Positions 38,216 to 47,900 of a stretch of 64,000 bases of DNA are shown piece after piece. This DNA is from Paenibacillus sp. CC-CFT747 (lineage in GTDB: Bacteria > Bacillota > Bacilli > Paenibacillales > NBRC-103111), in the NCBI GenBank assembly GCA_030323305.1, contig CP106741.1:1245001-1309000 (forward strand), written 5' to 3'. Under the pieces are notes generated by a model. The model did no database searches. It worked only from the letters and a program-made list of their open reading frames with translations, and was not told where the DNA came from. Each line of letters opens with the position of its first letter. Positions within the stretch are counted from its first letter, which is position 1. Position numbers and translations under genes: made by a program.

Positions 38216-39514
38216 TTACGCGCGGAGCTCTTTTCGTCCTCCCATATAAGGCTGCAGAGCGACCGGGATCCGCACGCTTCCGTCCTCCTGCTGATGAATC
38301 TCCAAGAGAGGAATCAGGATGCGCGGGCTTGCCACTGCCGTATTGTTCAGGGTGTGGCAGAAGTGCAGCTTGCCGTCTGCCCCGCGGTACTGGATACGCG
38401 AACGGCGGGCCTGGAAGTCGTGCAGGTTCGACGCCGAGTGGGTTTCCCCATACGCCCCGCGGCTCGGCATCCACGTTTCGATGTCGTACTGCTTGTAAGT
38501 TTTCTGCGCCATATCTCCCGCACACACCGCCATGACCCGGTACGGCAGCTCCAGAAGCTGCAGGATTTCCTCCGCATGACCCGTAATCTCCTGCAAGAGC
38601 CCTTCGGACAGTGCCGGATCCGCCTGGCACAGGACCACCTGCTCCACCTTGGCAAACTGGTGGACCCGGTAAAGCCCGTGAACGTCCCGGCCGGCCGAGC
38701 CTACCTCCCGGCGGAAACAGGCCGACACCGCCGCGAGCCGGATAGGCTCCCGCAGGTCCACAACCTCGTCCGCGTAATAGCTGACGAGCGGCACCTCCGA
38801 GGTGCCGGTCAGCCATTTGTCTTCCTCCGCCAGCTGGTAGGTCTGCTCCTCCCCAAGCGGAAAATAGCCGGTATTCCGCATCGCCTCCGTGCGAACCATG
38901 ACGGGCACCTCCAGAAGGGTAAAACCTTTGGCCGCCAGCCGGTCTACCGCCAGCTGTTGGACGGCTCGGTGAAGCAGGACGCCCGCCCCTTTCAAATAAT
39001 AGCTGCGGCTTCCGCCCGTCTTGACCCCTCTGGCCAAATCCAGAAGGCCGAGCCGCTCCCCGAGCGCGACATGGTCCGCTGCTTCAAAGGGAAACGCCGG
39101 CGGTTCCCCGACCCGCCGAAGCTCCACGTTGTCCTCATCCGATTCCCCATCCGGGGTATCGGGGGAGACCACGTTCGGCACCAGGGCCATCAGCTGCCCG
39201 AACCTACGCTCGGCGTCCTGCAGCTTCGGCTGCAGGACGTTCAGCTTATCCTGGATAAGGCCGACCCGGCCCTTGGCCTCCTCCGCCACGCTCTCGGCTT
39301 CATCTGCCCGGCCTTCCACTCGGCCCGCCAGCAGACGGCCGATATCCCGGGACAGCCGGTTTCTTTCCTGCCGCAGCCCTTCCGTCTCCTGCTGCAGAAG
39401 GCGTTTGACCCGGTCTGCCTCCAGCAGGTCCTCCACCTTCAGCCGGATTCTTTTCCGGTCAGCCGCCTCCTGCACCTTTTCCCGGTTGTCCCGGATCCAC
39501 TTGATGTCCAGCAT
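38216..39514 (-). CDS. serS: Seryl-tRNA synthetase
   Basis: 432 residues, intact. N-ter coiled-coil tRNA-binding arm (RLLQQETEGLRQERNRLSRD), then class II core: motif 2 region SACFRREVGSAGRDVHGLYR (FRxE), VHQFAKVEQVVLCQ, YDIETWMPSRGAYGETHSAS and motif 3 LNNTAVASPRILIPLLEIHQ. It charges tRNA-Ser. The ATG at 39512-39514 (MLDIKWIRDN) has AGGAG nine bases upstream; an ATG two codons earlier is also possible. A T-box leader and a TTGCCA/TATACT promoter precede it. Confidence 0.95.
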   Translation of the reverse strand: MLDIKWIRDNREKVQEAADRKRIRLKVEDLLEADRVKRLLQQETEGLRQERNRLSRDIGRLLAGRVEGRADEAESVAEEAKGRVGLIQDKLNVLQPKLQDAERRFGQLMALVPNVVSPDTPDGESDEDNVELRRVGEPPAFPFEAADHVALGERLGLLDLARGVKTGGSRSYYLKGAGVLLHRAVQQLAVDRLAAKGFTLLEVPVMVRTEAMRNTGYFPLGEEQTYQLAEEDKWLTGTSEVPLVSYYADEVVDLREPIRLAAVSACFRREVGSAGRDVHGLYRVHQFAKVEQVVLCQADPALSEGLLQEITGHAEEILQLLELPYRVMAVCAGDMAQKTYKQYDIETWMPSRGAYGETHSASNLHDFQARRSRIQYRGADGKLHFCHTLNNTAVASPRILIPLLEIHQQEDGSVRIPVALQPYMGGRKELRA

Positions 39515-39540
39515 CCGCATCCGCTCCTTTTCTAAAAACA

Positions 39541-39766
39541 CAAAAAGCGCCCTCATCCTTATGGGACGAGGAGCGCTTCTGTACTCGCGGTGCCACCCAA
39601 CTTGACCGGACTTGAGGTCCGATCCACTTTGGTTCCGCGGTAACGGGCGGTGCCGGATGACTTAGGGGAGTCCGGTACGGATCCGGAACGAATCCGAGTC
39701 GGATCCCCTTGACGAAAACGCCTCCGAGTTGGATTCTCATCATTGGCCTGATTCCGCTATGCAATT
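39541..39766 (-). promoter_or_regulatory. T-box riboswitch of serS
   Basis: On the minus strand the T-box core TGGGTGGCACCGCGAG (near 39584-39599) is followed by a terminator, GCGCTCCTCGTCC/GGATGAGGGCGC and TTTTTG (39541-39576). The 5' part folds as stem I; GAGAATCCAACTCGG near 39730-39744 offers UCC (Ser) as specifier. Uncharged tRNA-Ser would favour the antiterminator. Confidence 0.92.
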
Positions 39767-39772
39767 TCCAGT

Positions 39773-39801
39773 AGTATAGCGGGAACAGCCGGAAATGGCA
39801 A
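39773..39801 (-). promoter_or_regulatory. serS promoter
   Basis: Minus strand TTGCCA (39796-39801), 17 bases, TATACT (39773-39778), directly upstream of the T-box leader. Confidence 0.75.
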
Positions 39802-39977
39802 GCCCAGAGAGATTTACCCGCTGGGAGGACGTCGGTTTTAGAACGGGTAGACCTTAAACCTTCCATTGTCGGAGGAGAATCTCAAGATATTCCCGTCTTC
39901 TGGGATTCCTTAAACATTCGCTCCTTATCGTGGTAAAATATGTAATGTGCTAATTAAAGAATGGAGTTCTAGCGAAG

Positions 39978-40334
39978 ATGATGAGTGAACAAATGTTGGG
40001 ATGGCTGAAGGGAGGAATCGGGCTTATGTCCGCCTCCCTCTTCTTGGCCTTGTCGGGATTGTGGATCCGGAGACGCCGATCCGCTTACGGTTGGTTAGCG
40101 GCCCACCTGTTCTTCGTCACTTGGGCCTTGTTTGGAGTACTTGAGGTAGCGGAATTGCGAAGAAAACTTTCCGCTCCAACTTGGGGCCATGGAATGGAGT
40201 ACGCCGTTCGGATGTCCCTGGCGATGGACCGGTCCTTAAAGCTGATCTGGTCCGGCCTCTTCTTGACGGCGGGCTTGGTCTGCCTCATGTTCGGACTCGT
40301 TCTCCTCCGCAAAACATCCGGCAGCTCCCGATAA
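39978..40334 (+). CDS. Hypothetical membrane protein (three helices)
   Basis: 118 residues. Hydrophobic segments: GGIGLMSASLFLALSGLWI, YGWLAAHLFFVTWALFGVLE and LIWSGLFLTAGLVCLMFGLV, with basic loops (RRRRSA). An extended -10, TGGTAAAAT (39931-39939), lies 38 bases upstream; the binding site GGAG is 11 bases from the ATG. GC content of its upstream DNA is low. No family recognised; membrane role only inferred. Confidence 0.7.
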   Translation: MMSEQMLGWLKGGIGLMSASLFLALSGLWIRRRRSAYGWLAAHLFFVTWALFGVLEVAELRRKLSAPTWGHGMEYAVRMSLAMDRSLKLIWSGLFLTAGLVCLMFGLVLLRKTSGSSR

Positions 40335-40344
40335 AGACGCCGGG

Positions 40345-40540
40345 CTGGTAGGGCTACGTCTAGCCCGATCTGACGGCACTCGGGCAAGATCATCCGTCGG
40401 CGGGATGCCTGGCAGAGCCTTGCTGCCACCGAGGATGGAAGCAGAAGGCTCAGGCTGGCGGCCGAAGACGTCGAGCGGGTGGGGCTCCGTCTAGCCGGGT
40501 CTGACGACTCTCGGCAAGATCATCCGCCGGCGGGATGCTC
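40345..40540. repeat. Direct repeat of about 63 bases in non-coding DNA
   Basis: Copy 1 (about 40345-40409) and copy 2 (about 40477-40539) share GGCT.CGTCTAGCC, CTGACG, CTCGG and CAAGATCATCCG.CGGCGGGATGC in the same order, 132 bases apart. The region 40335-40966 has no gene I can support. Confidence 0.75.
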
Positions 40541-40677
40541 GCGCAGCAGGAGATTCGCCTGAACCTCCTGCGGCTAGCCCTCCTCGGTGACAGTCCGGCG
40601 GCGTCCCATGCTGTGGTTCATCCTAATCGAGGGCCCACACGCCGGACTTTTGCGCCAAGCCTCTGCGGGAGGACAAC

Positions 40678-40876
40678 GATAGAGGAACTTTAGTTCGCTA
40701 TTGGCCCCTTTTGCCCGCAGAAGAAAAATTTAGCGGAACGGAAATCCTCTATTTAGAGGCAATCCAGCAAAAAGAGGCCTTTTCGGGCCGTTTTCCCCGA
40801 AATAGAGCCTCTGTGTTCCTCTATTTTTTTCTAGCACCCACCCTTTTGGCGGAATAAGGAACTTCTTTTCCGCTAT
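40678..40876. repeat. Cluster of four degenerate ATAG-GGAAC/GTTCC-CTAT palindromes
   Basis: Near 40678-40703 (ATAGAGGAACTTTAGTTCGC plus TATT), 40729-40755, 40801-40827 and 40851-40876. Each is an imperfect inverted repeat of about 26 bases built on ATAGnGGAAC and GTTCCnCTAT. The density in 200 bases suggests a dispersed intergenic element. Confidence 0.6.
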
Positions 40877-40966
40877 GCGAATGGCGCAGGGCAACCGGGC
40901 GAGGTAAGTGAGGGGCAGGGAAATTGGCTGCCCGATCAGATTGGATCGATGAGGCCCGTAGACACT

Positions 40967-41240
40967 GGCTCACGAACCGCAAGTTTACCGCCAACAGCTG
41001 AAGAAACTCCGCTTCCTCGTCTTATGATCCGCCAGCCGCCCCCGGACACCCGGCTTCTCGCTCACGAACCGCAAGTTGCCGCCAACTGCTGACGCAGCTC
41101 CGCTTCCCCCGCCTGATCCGTCAGCCGCCCCGCCCTGGGGCAGCTTCTCGCTCACGAGCCGCAGACCGCGGCCAACGCCTCCAGCAGCCGACGCAGCTCG
41201 GCTTCCGTCGCGTCATCCGTCAGCCCGCCTTCGGCGCTAA
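40967..41240 (-). repeat. Three tandem 90-base units; two are decayed copies of the FMN reductase 3' end
   Basis: The motif CTCACGAACCGC recurs at 40969, 41061 and (as CTCACGAGCC) 41151, spacings 92 and 90. The third unit is the real gene end, encoding LTDDATEAELRRLLEALAAV then CGS-stop. Read on the minus strand the second unit still encodes LTDQAGEAELRQQLAATCGS and a stop; the first encodes DEEAEFLQLLAVN in a shifted frame. Confidence 0.8.
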
Positions 41241-41700
41241 GCTTCTTGTTCACGAGCGGGAACGTCAGGCTCCCGCCGTCCACCCGCTTCGCCGTCATCA
41301 TGCCGAGCGTCAGAAGCAGCGAGTCATGTGCCGTCCGGGCCCCGGTAGCCAAAGGCGAAGCGCTGATGGTGCAGGTCGGCTTCTCGTAGAACTCGCCGGA
41401 CGAAACGACCCAGTCCAGTGCATTCTTCAGCATGCCGGGAACGCCGTTCGCATATTCCGGGGTGCAGACGAGCACCCCGTCGGCCACCTGCAGTCGTTCC
41501 CGGAACCGCCGGACCGCCGCCGGGGGATCATCCCCGTCGAGGTCCGGATTGAAGTGGGGCAGGTCGCCGAGCCCCTCGTAGAGCTCCACGCTCATTCCCA
41601 CCGGGGCGAGCTCCGCGGCGATCTTCAGCAGCCGGGTGTTGGCGGAGGCTGCGCGCAGACTGCCGGACAAGGCCAATACGTGGATCCGGGGAGCCGTCAT
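41152..41700 (-). CDS. NADPH-dependent FMN reductase family protein
   Basis: 182 residues, intact. HVLALSGSLRAASANTRLLK is the flavodoxin-like phosphate-binding loop, then VADGVLVCTPEYANGVPGML and KNALDWVVSSGEFYEKPTCT, the PEYN-type (here PEYA) flavin loop and active-site region. It reduces FMN or quinone-like acceptors. The ATG at 41698-41700 overlaps the stop of the upstream kinase-like gene (ATGA), so they are coupled. Its last 90 bases are present twice more, decayed, downstream. Confidence 0.9.
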   Translation of the reverse strand: MTAPRIHVLALSGSLRAASANTRLLKIAAELAPVGMSVELYEGLGDLPHFNPDLDGDDPPAAVRRFRERLQVADGVLVCTPEYANGVPGMLKNALDWVVSSGEFYEKPTCTISASPLATGARTAHDSLLLTLGMMTAKRVDGGSLTFPLVNKKLSAEGGLTDDATEAELRRLLEALAAVCGS

Positions 41701-42748
41701 CGTCCCGCCTCCCCTGCCGCCATGGCCTCGTAATCGAGCTCCACCGCGGGAACGTCCCGCCGGATCCGGTCCTTGATCTCCTCCAGCCACCTGACGATCC
41801 CGGGCGTCCGGTCGGCCGGATCGATTTTTTTGTTAATAACCAGGTACAGGGTCACATCCCGGAGCTTCAGGAAATAAGGGATTTCCCGCAGCCATTCGGC
41901 CGGCAGGTCGTAAGCGTTCCGGTAACCCGCCCAGAACGACCGGAAAAAGTCCTCCGCATAAGCCCCCGGTCTCCCTTGTACATTTCGGGCAGCTTGCCCG
42001 CCGATACGGCATAATACAGCGGGATGGCCAGATCATGGGCGAACCAATTGTAGGCGGAGTCATCAAAATCGAAGACGGTCAGCCGGCCGTCCTCCACGAG
42101 AAAATTGCCCGAATGGATGTCCGTGTGAATGAGGCCGTACGCCTCCGGGCCCCGGGGCAGCCCCTTCAGATGAGTCACGATTTCCTCCAGCCGCTGCAGA
42201 ACGTACTCGTCTCCGGGCAGCACCAGTTTTTCCGGCTCCTGCAGGAGCTCGTCTTCCGCCCACGAAGGCCTCGGCGTCAATCCCTCCGGAACCACATAGC
42301 TCCGGGTAGCCGCATGCACCCGGCCGGTCAGCATCCCCCACGCGGCGTACATCTCCTCGTTCCAATCGGCCGTGTTAGCCGGGTCCGCCGCATGCCCTTG
42401 GGCTTTGGCAAAGACACATGCCGTGAAATAGCTGTCCCCGACCGTCACCCGTTCCGTCCGTCTCCCCTCAAGCGAGGAGTAATACTTTGGAATACTAAGC
42501 CCTGCCTCCACCAAGTGACGGATCCAATCCAGCTCCGCCAGAAGCTCCTCCTCCGAGCGGTGGGAGCTGTGAGTTAGCCGGAGAATACGCGGCTCCCCCT
42601 TTGCTTCACCTTCCACTTCCCCTTCGTACACGTAGTTTTCAAAATCCCCAAGCTTCTTCAGACCGCCCGCCTTCAGGCCGAACCGTGACGTCGCTTCCTC
42701 CAGGACGGCTTCTCCGAACAGCCTCTCCACCGATTGTTCCATTCGCAT
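41697..42748 (-). CDS. Aminoglycoside phosphotransferase (APH)-fold kinase-like protein; one frameshift
   Basis: Repaired length is about 350 residues. AYGLIHTDIHSGNFLVEDGR is the catalytic loop (HxDxxxxN) and LTVFDFDDSAYNWFAHDLAI the metal-binding DFD. The C-terminal part after repair reads YAEDFFRSFWAGYRNAYDLP. APH-fold proteins phosphorylate antibiotics or metabolites such as choline or homoserine; the target is open. One base is missing in CCCCC at 41963-41967. The ATG at 42748 follows AAGGAG. Its TGA overlaps the FMN reductase ATG. Confidence 0.85.
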
Positions 42749-42837
42749 CTTCTCTCCTTCTCGTCTCGTCCTTACGCTTTTACCCATTTTGCCGGAGTTG
42801 GCTCCCAAGCACGGCCGCCTTCCTGCAGCCGGCCGGT

Positions 42838-44018
42838 TCAAGCCTGCCGGTCCTTGCCTGCGATCCGAACCACCGGTTCCCTTTCGGGCCGGTGAAGCAG
42901 CCGTCTTACCTGGAAGAAGAACACGAGCAGGGACACCACAACTGAGCCTGCGGCAACCGCAAAAGCTCCGGGTACCCCGTCCGCTGCGAAATCCAGCCAA
43001 GCCCGATCGCTCCCAAACCGATGCCCAAATCGAACGCCGTGAAAAAGGAAGCGTTGGCCACGCCTTTGCGGTCCGGCGGCGCGAGGCGCAAGGTCGCGGC
43101 CTGCAGAGCCGGCTGGGCCGAGCCGAAGCCGATGCCGTACAGCACGGCCGAAACGACGACTCCCTTAAGACCCGTCGAGAAGGCCAGCACGAGCAGGGCC
43201 CCTGCGGTCACGAGCAAGGAGGGCAGCAGGATGAACGCTTCCCCGAGGCGGTCCGACAGCTTTCCGGCCACCGGCCGGATCAGGGTCAGCGCGATGGCGT
43301 AGACGAGGAAGAACGTTCCGGCATTGACCCGGATGGACTCGGCGAAGAGCGGAAGGAAGGTCGTGATTCCCCCGTACGCGATAGCCAGGAAGAAGACGGC
43401 GACCGATACGGAGAGAACGGATGGCTCGAACAGCTGCATCTTTCCGCGCTCCGCCCGGCGTTCGAACGGAATCCGGGTGGCGTACGCCAGCACCAGGGCG
43501 ATCACCGACAGGACCACGGCGAAGTAGAAAAGCACGCGGAACGAATGCTCTCCGATGAGCCAGATGCCGAGCAGCGGCCCGATCGCCATCGCGACCGTCA
43601 TGGCTAGCCCGTACCATCCCATCCCTTCCCCGCGGCGGGCAGGCGGAATGATGTCGGTAATCGCTGTGCCGACGGCCGTGGTCGACAGGGCCCAGCTGAA
43701 GCCATGCAGGACGCGCAGGGCGGCCAGAAAGAAGAGCCCTGCCGCCCACTCGTACAGAAGCATCGAAACGGCAAAGCCAACGAGCCCCCACAGAATAAAA
43801 GGACGCCGCCCGTACCGGTCCAGCAGGCCGCCCACCACGGGACGAAAGACAACCGCCGTCAAGGTGAACAGCCCGATCAAGAGGCCCACCTGGGATTCAT
43901 TCCCGCCCAGCTGCTTGATGTAAATCGGCAGCGTCGGGACAAGCAGATAAAACCCGGTAAACAGAAACAGCATGCCGCTGGTCATAAGTACAAAAGGCTT
44001 GGTCCACAAGCGTTCCAT
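42838..44018 (-). CDS. MFS transporter (drug-efflux type); one frameshift near the C-terminus
   Basis: Repaired length is about 393 residues with 12 helices. FVLMTSGMLFLFTGFYLLVP, PVVGGLLDRYGRRPFILWGL (motif A), TDIIPPARRGEGMGWYGLAM, and LIRPVAGKLSDRLGEAFILL (second motif A). It resembles the YfmO/MdtG group of small-molecule exporters. One G is missing at 42968-42969; repair gives AFAVAAGSVVVSLLVFFFQV, the twelfth helix, then a basic tail. GGAGGG precedes the ATG at 44018. Confidence 0.88.
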
Positions 44019-44275
44019 CTTTTTACCCTCCATCCAGAGATTGGCCGGTTTTACTTTCGTCTCATTATACCCCCGCTTAGGCGGGGAAGCCAACGGAATG
44101 GCCGGACTGCCGATGCTCATGCTCACTCTGTCGAAATCTTGCTCTCCTGTTCCGGTTTCCTTATCTCCACCCCCTCACCCGTCTATAATGAAGACCAGAG
44201 CCCTCTGCTCCTAAAAAGACCTTCATCCATTTCCAAAACGGCTGAAACCAGCCGCTGCCATAAGGAGGATTTCCC

Positions 44276-44839
44276 ATGACACCACTCACCCCCATCCCCG
44301 TCTACTGGTCGGCTTTCTCTCCCCGCTTGTTCGGGAAGCGCCCCCTGTACGTGGCCGCTACCGAGAAGGGGATCTGCCGGATTACCTGGCCGGACGAAAC
44401 GTTCGAAGCCCTTCAAGACTGGGTTACTGGCAAAATGCCCGGAGCCCGGCTGGAGGAAGCTCCGGAAGAGCTTCGCAGCCGCCTCCTCCCCATCGAGGAA
44501 TATCTCGAAGGCAGCCGGAGGGAGCTGCCAGTTCGGCTTGACCTGCGCGGCACTCCGTTTCAGCTGGCCGTCTGGGAAGCCCTGCGACAAATTCCTTACG
44601 GGGAAACCCGCAGCTACTCGGACATTGCCGCGGCGGTGGGCCGTCCCGCGGCGGTCCGGGCCGTCGGAACCGCCAACGGGGCGAACCCCGTGCCGCTCCT
44701 CGTCCCCTGTCACCGGGTAATCGGCAAAAGCGGCTCCCTCACAGGCTTCCGGGGCGGTCTGCAGGCCAAGGAGCTGCTGCTCGGATTGGAGGGAGTCCAT
44801 GACTACAAACGGACCGGACATGCCCGTTATTCCTTCTGA
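44276..44839 (+). CDS. ogt: Methylated-DNA--[protein]-cysteine S-methyltransferase
   Basis: 187 residues, intact. TPFQLAVWEALRQIPYGETR, SYSDIAAAVGRPAAVRAVGT, and ANPVPLLVPCHRVIGKSGSL with the alkyl-acceptor Cys in PCHRV, then FRGGLQAKELLLGLEG. It directly reverses O6-methylguanine. An AAGGAGG site lies upstream. The 3' end overlaps the alkA start by 41 bases, so this and alkA form an alkylation-repair pair. No ada regulatory domain is attached. Confidence 0.93.
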   Translation: MTPLTPIPVYWSAFSPRLFGKRPLYVAATEKGICRITWPDETFEALQDWVTGKMPGARLEEAPEELRSRLLPIEEYLEGSRRELPVRLDLRGTPFQLAVWEALRQIPYGETRSYSDIAAAVGRPAAVRAVGTANGANPVPLLVPCHRVIGKSGSLTGFRGGLQAKELLLGLEGVHDYKRTGHARYSF

Positions 44840-45733
44840 GGAAGGAAAATCTCTTTCGGTTTACATGCCGGAGGAGTTCAGCTGGGACGAAACGCTCCAT
44901 TATTTGACCCGCTCTCCGGCCGAGTGCCTTCATCAGGTGGAGGGGCGGAGCGTCTACAAGCTGCTGGAATTCCGGGGGAACCCGGGCTGGTGCGGCTGCA
45001 GGAGCAAGGGCAAGGAGCCCTGGAGCTGACCTTCGGCGAAGGGGCTCCCCGTCCGTCCTGGCCGTTATCCCAAGCGGTCTCCTACATCCGGGAATGGCTC
45101 GACGGAGATACCGACCTTCGGCCCTTCTACCGGATGGCGGAGAACGACGGGCTTCTCGGGCCGCTGACCCGCCGCTACCGGGGCCTGCGGATCATCGGAG
45201 CGCCGGACCTGTTCGAGGCGCTCTGCTGGGCGGTAACCGGCCAGCAGATCAACCTGCCGTTCGCGTACACGCTCAAGCGGCGGCTGGTGGAAAGCTTCGG
45301 CCGCAGCCTGGAGGCCGGCGGCTGGCGGCACTGGCTTTTTCCGCAGCCGGAGGAGCTCGCGGACGTTCCCGCCGAAGCGCTGAAGGCGCTCCAGTTTACC
45401 GGGCGGAAGGCCGAGTATTTGCTCGAAATCGCCCGGCTGATGGCGGACGGGGAGCTGTCCAAGGAGGGCCTGCTCGCCCTAGGCTTCACCGAAGCGGAGC
45501 GCCGCCTGCTGGCCATCCGCGGCATCGGCGCCTGGACCGCGCACTACGCCATGATGCGCTGCCTCCGCCATCCCGCCGCCTTCCCCATCGGGGACGCCGG
45601 TCTTCACAATGCCCTCAAGCAGCAGCTAGGCCTGAACCGCAAGCCGCCGGAGGAGGAGATCCGCCGGATCTTCTCCCCGTGGAGCGGCTGGGAGGCGTAT
45701 GCGGTTTTCTACTTGTGGAGAAGCCTAACCTAA
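44799..45733 (+). CDS. alkA: DNA-3-methyladenine glycosylase II (AlkA); one frameshift
   Basis: Repaired length is about 312 residues. GLLGPLTRRYRGLRIIGAPD and LFEALCWAVTGQQINLPFAY begin the glycosylase domain; LALGFTEAERRLLAIRGIGA then WTAHYAMMRCLRHPAAFPIG form the helix-hairpin-helix/GPD motif with catalytic Asp in IGDAGL. It removes several alkylated bases. One G is missing in GGG at 44984-44986. GGAGGGAG lies just before the ATG at 44799, within ogt. A terminator follows. Confidence 0.92.
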
Positions 45734-45745
45734 GCCCGCCTGAAC

Positions 45746-45796
45746 GCAAAAAACCATCCCGGACGTCACTAGCTGACGTTAAGGATGGTTTTTGCA
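45746..45796 (+). terminator. Terminator after ogt-alkA
   Basis: AAAAACCATCC...GGATGGTTTTTG with an inner GACGTCA/TGACGT stem. Confidence 0.8.
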
Positions 45797-45933
45797 GGTT
45801 GATGATGTTCATTCATCCCATTGTTGAAGAAGGTCTCCTCCCTATTCGAAAGGGAAAGGATTGGGTAAAAAGGATTCAAAACTCGCGTCGGCATTCGAAT
45901 AACGGGCAAGCACGGCCAAGGAGGAGTGGTCAG

Positions 45934-47408
45934 ATGGAACAGAAACGTTTGCCTCGCAGCACGCCGGAGAAGCAAGGCTTGTCCTCGTGGGCCATATCCC
46001 TCTTTCTGGAAGAATTGGAGAGAGCCCGGGTCGAGCTCCACACTTTTCTGCTAGTCCGCCATGGCCGCGTTGTCGCCGAAGGCGCCTGGGCCCCCTACTC
46101 CCTAGAGGAGCGGCGCATGCTCTATTCCGTCAGCAAAAGCTTCACCGCCACCGCCATCGGCCTGGCGGCCGCCGAAGGAAAGCTCCGGCTCCGGGATTCG
46201 GTCGCTTCTTTCTTTCCGGATAAGCTTCCGGCGGATCCCTCCCCCACCTGCTCGTCATGAAGGTAAAGGACCTTCTCACCATGAGCTCCGGTCATGGCGA
46301 AGACACGACCCGGTGGCTGTACGGGCGGGAGGATGGCGACTGGGTGAAGGGCTTCCTGCACGCCCCGGTCGACTATGCTCCGGGAACTCATTTTGTCTAC
46401 AATAACGGGGCCTCTTACGTTCTTTCGGCCCTTGTAACTAAAGTGGCGGGCGTCTCCCTGCTGGAGTACCTGCTGCCGAGGCTGTTCACACCTATTGGCA
46501 TAACGGCCCCCTCCTGGGAGGCGAACCCGGACGGCATTTCCGCCGGAGGGTGGGGCTTGTGCCTGCCGGTCGAAGACCTGGCCAAGTTCGGGCTGCTCTA
46601 CCTTCAGAACGGCATCTGGAACGGGACCTCGCTGCTGCCGCCGGATTGGGTCTCCGAGGCGTCGGCCCGCCAGATCGCGAACGGGGATGATCCCCGCAGC
46701 GATTGGAACCAGGGCTACGGCTACCAGTTCTGGCGCTGCCGCCATGGAGCTTACCGGGCATCGGGCGCCTTCGGCCAGATCTGCCTCATTCTGCCGGAGC
46801 AGGAAGTCGTGCTGGCTGTAACGGGAGGGACCGCTCAGGAGAAGACCATCCTGAATGCCGTCTGGACCCATCTGCTGCCCGCCCTGTCGAGCCGTCCCCT
46901 TCCCTCTGATCCGGAAGGGCAGGTGCGCCTGCGGGAGAGGCTGATGCGGCTCGCGCACCGTCCTCCTGACGGAAGCCTCCGTTCTCCTATCGCTTCCTCC
47001 CTCTCCGAAGTCCTTTATCAGCTTGACGACAACCGGCTCGGGATCCGCACCCTCGTCCTTCATTTCGACGAAGAAGGAAGGCTGCTCGTCGATCTGGAGA
47101 ACCAGTTCGGGGAGCAGCGGCTGGCCTTCGGGATGGGCGAGTGGGCCTGCGGCACGACCGAATTTCTTCACGGCCACTCCTCGCCCGTGTGCGCAGCGGC
47201 TGCCTGGAGAGAGGAGCGGACCTTGGAGCTCGCCATCCGCTTTACCGAGACTCCCTTCTGCGAAACGTTGGTTTGCCGCTTCGCCCCTAAGGAAGTGTCG
47301 GTCACCCTTTCCCGGAATGTCGGCTATCATGCGAAGGAAGAGACCTTCCGGGGAAGAAAACAGGAAACCGCAGGGAATGCCCCGCCGGCCGGCCTTCCAC
47401 CATTGTAA
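45934..47408 (+). CDS. Class C beta-lactamase-fold serine hydrolase; one frameshift
   Basis: Repaired length is about 492 residues. MLYSVSKSFTATAIGLAAAE holds the SxxK nucleophile motif, FVYNNGASYVLSALVTKVAG the YxN motif, and LPVEDLAKFGLLYLQNGIWN typical of AmpC-related (DUF/EstB/PBP4-like) hydrolases. The last 130 residues form an extra beta-rich domain (LVLHFDEEGRLLVDLENQFG). No signal peptide, so it is probably cytoplasmic and not an antibiotic lactamase. One C is missing in CCCCC at 46241-46245. AAGGAGGAG precedes the ATG. Confidence 0.87.
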
Positions 47409-47429
47409 CCAGCTTTCACCGCACCATAA

Positions 47430-47465
47430 ATAGCCGGATCCGGTTAACCCGAATCCGGCTTTTTC
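47430..47465 (+). terminator. Terminator after the serine hydrolase gene
   Basis: AGCCGGAT (47432-47439) and ATCCGGCT (47453-47460) pair, with TTTT after. Confidence 0.82.
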
Positions 47466-47599
47466 TATTCGACAGCCAAGGTCCCCTTCGTCTCCAGCCC
47501 CACGCGGATCGCTTCCTCCCGAAAGCCTCCGCCCAGCTTCGTATCGACCGCTTCGGTCAGCCCCTTAAACCAGGGACTCCGTTCTGCCAACGCGTTCAC
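47465..47599 (-). pseudogene. Possible coding remnant (C-terminal fragment)
   Basis: A 44-codon open stretch ending TAG at 47465, with GC-rich third positions like real genes (NALAERSPWFKGLTEAVDTK, then GFREEAIRVGLETKGTLAVE). It has no ribosome binding site and begins inside a terminator, so it looks like the tail of a lost gene. No family recognised. Confidence 0.35.
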
Positions 47600-47600
47600 C

Positions 47601-47638
47601 AAAAGACCCCGGCCCCCTTGCCAAGGGAACCCGGGTCT
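47601..47638 (-). terminator. Terminator of the 59-residue protein gene
   Basis: On the minus strand GACCCGGG...CCTTGGCAAGG...CCGGGGTC followed by TTTT. Confidence 0.7.
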
Positions 47639-47720
47639 CGCTTTATCGTTCGATTATATAAGGAATCATGACGCACTCAGCTTCTTAGCTGAAGTGCTAA
47701 AAGGCGGCGGGCATTACGCT

Positions 47721-47900
47721 TTAGCTGCCGCTGCGGGAAGCCAGCAATTCGTGCTCGTTCTGGTGAAGCTCCTTAACCATATTCCTCAGAAAATGGCTTT
47801 CCTGGTGATCGAGCCCCTGCTGGTTGTCTTTCACAATCAGACTGCCAATCGTTCTTTTTAGAATCTCGCTCCGTCGTCCCAACATTTCCGTTTTAGTCAA
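47721..47900 (-). CDS. Small hypothetical protein (59 residues)
   Basis: TTG start at 47898-47900 with AGGAGG about ten bases upstream. The product is helical and charged: TKTEMLGRRSEILKRTIGSL, then FLRNMVKELHQNEHELLASR. An internal ATG five codons on is possible but has no binding site. Own terminator follows. No family recognised. Confidence 0.65.
   Translation of the reverse strand: MTKTEMLGRRSEILKRTIGSLIVKDNQQGLDHQESHFLRNMVKELHQNEHELLASRSGS

Noticed and set aside
40335..41151. CRISPR array or IS element in the repeat-rich stretch
   Set aside because: Repeats are of three unrelated kinds with irregular spacing, no cas or transposase gene is near, and the 90-base units are gene-end copies.
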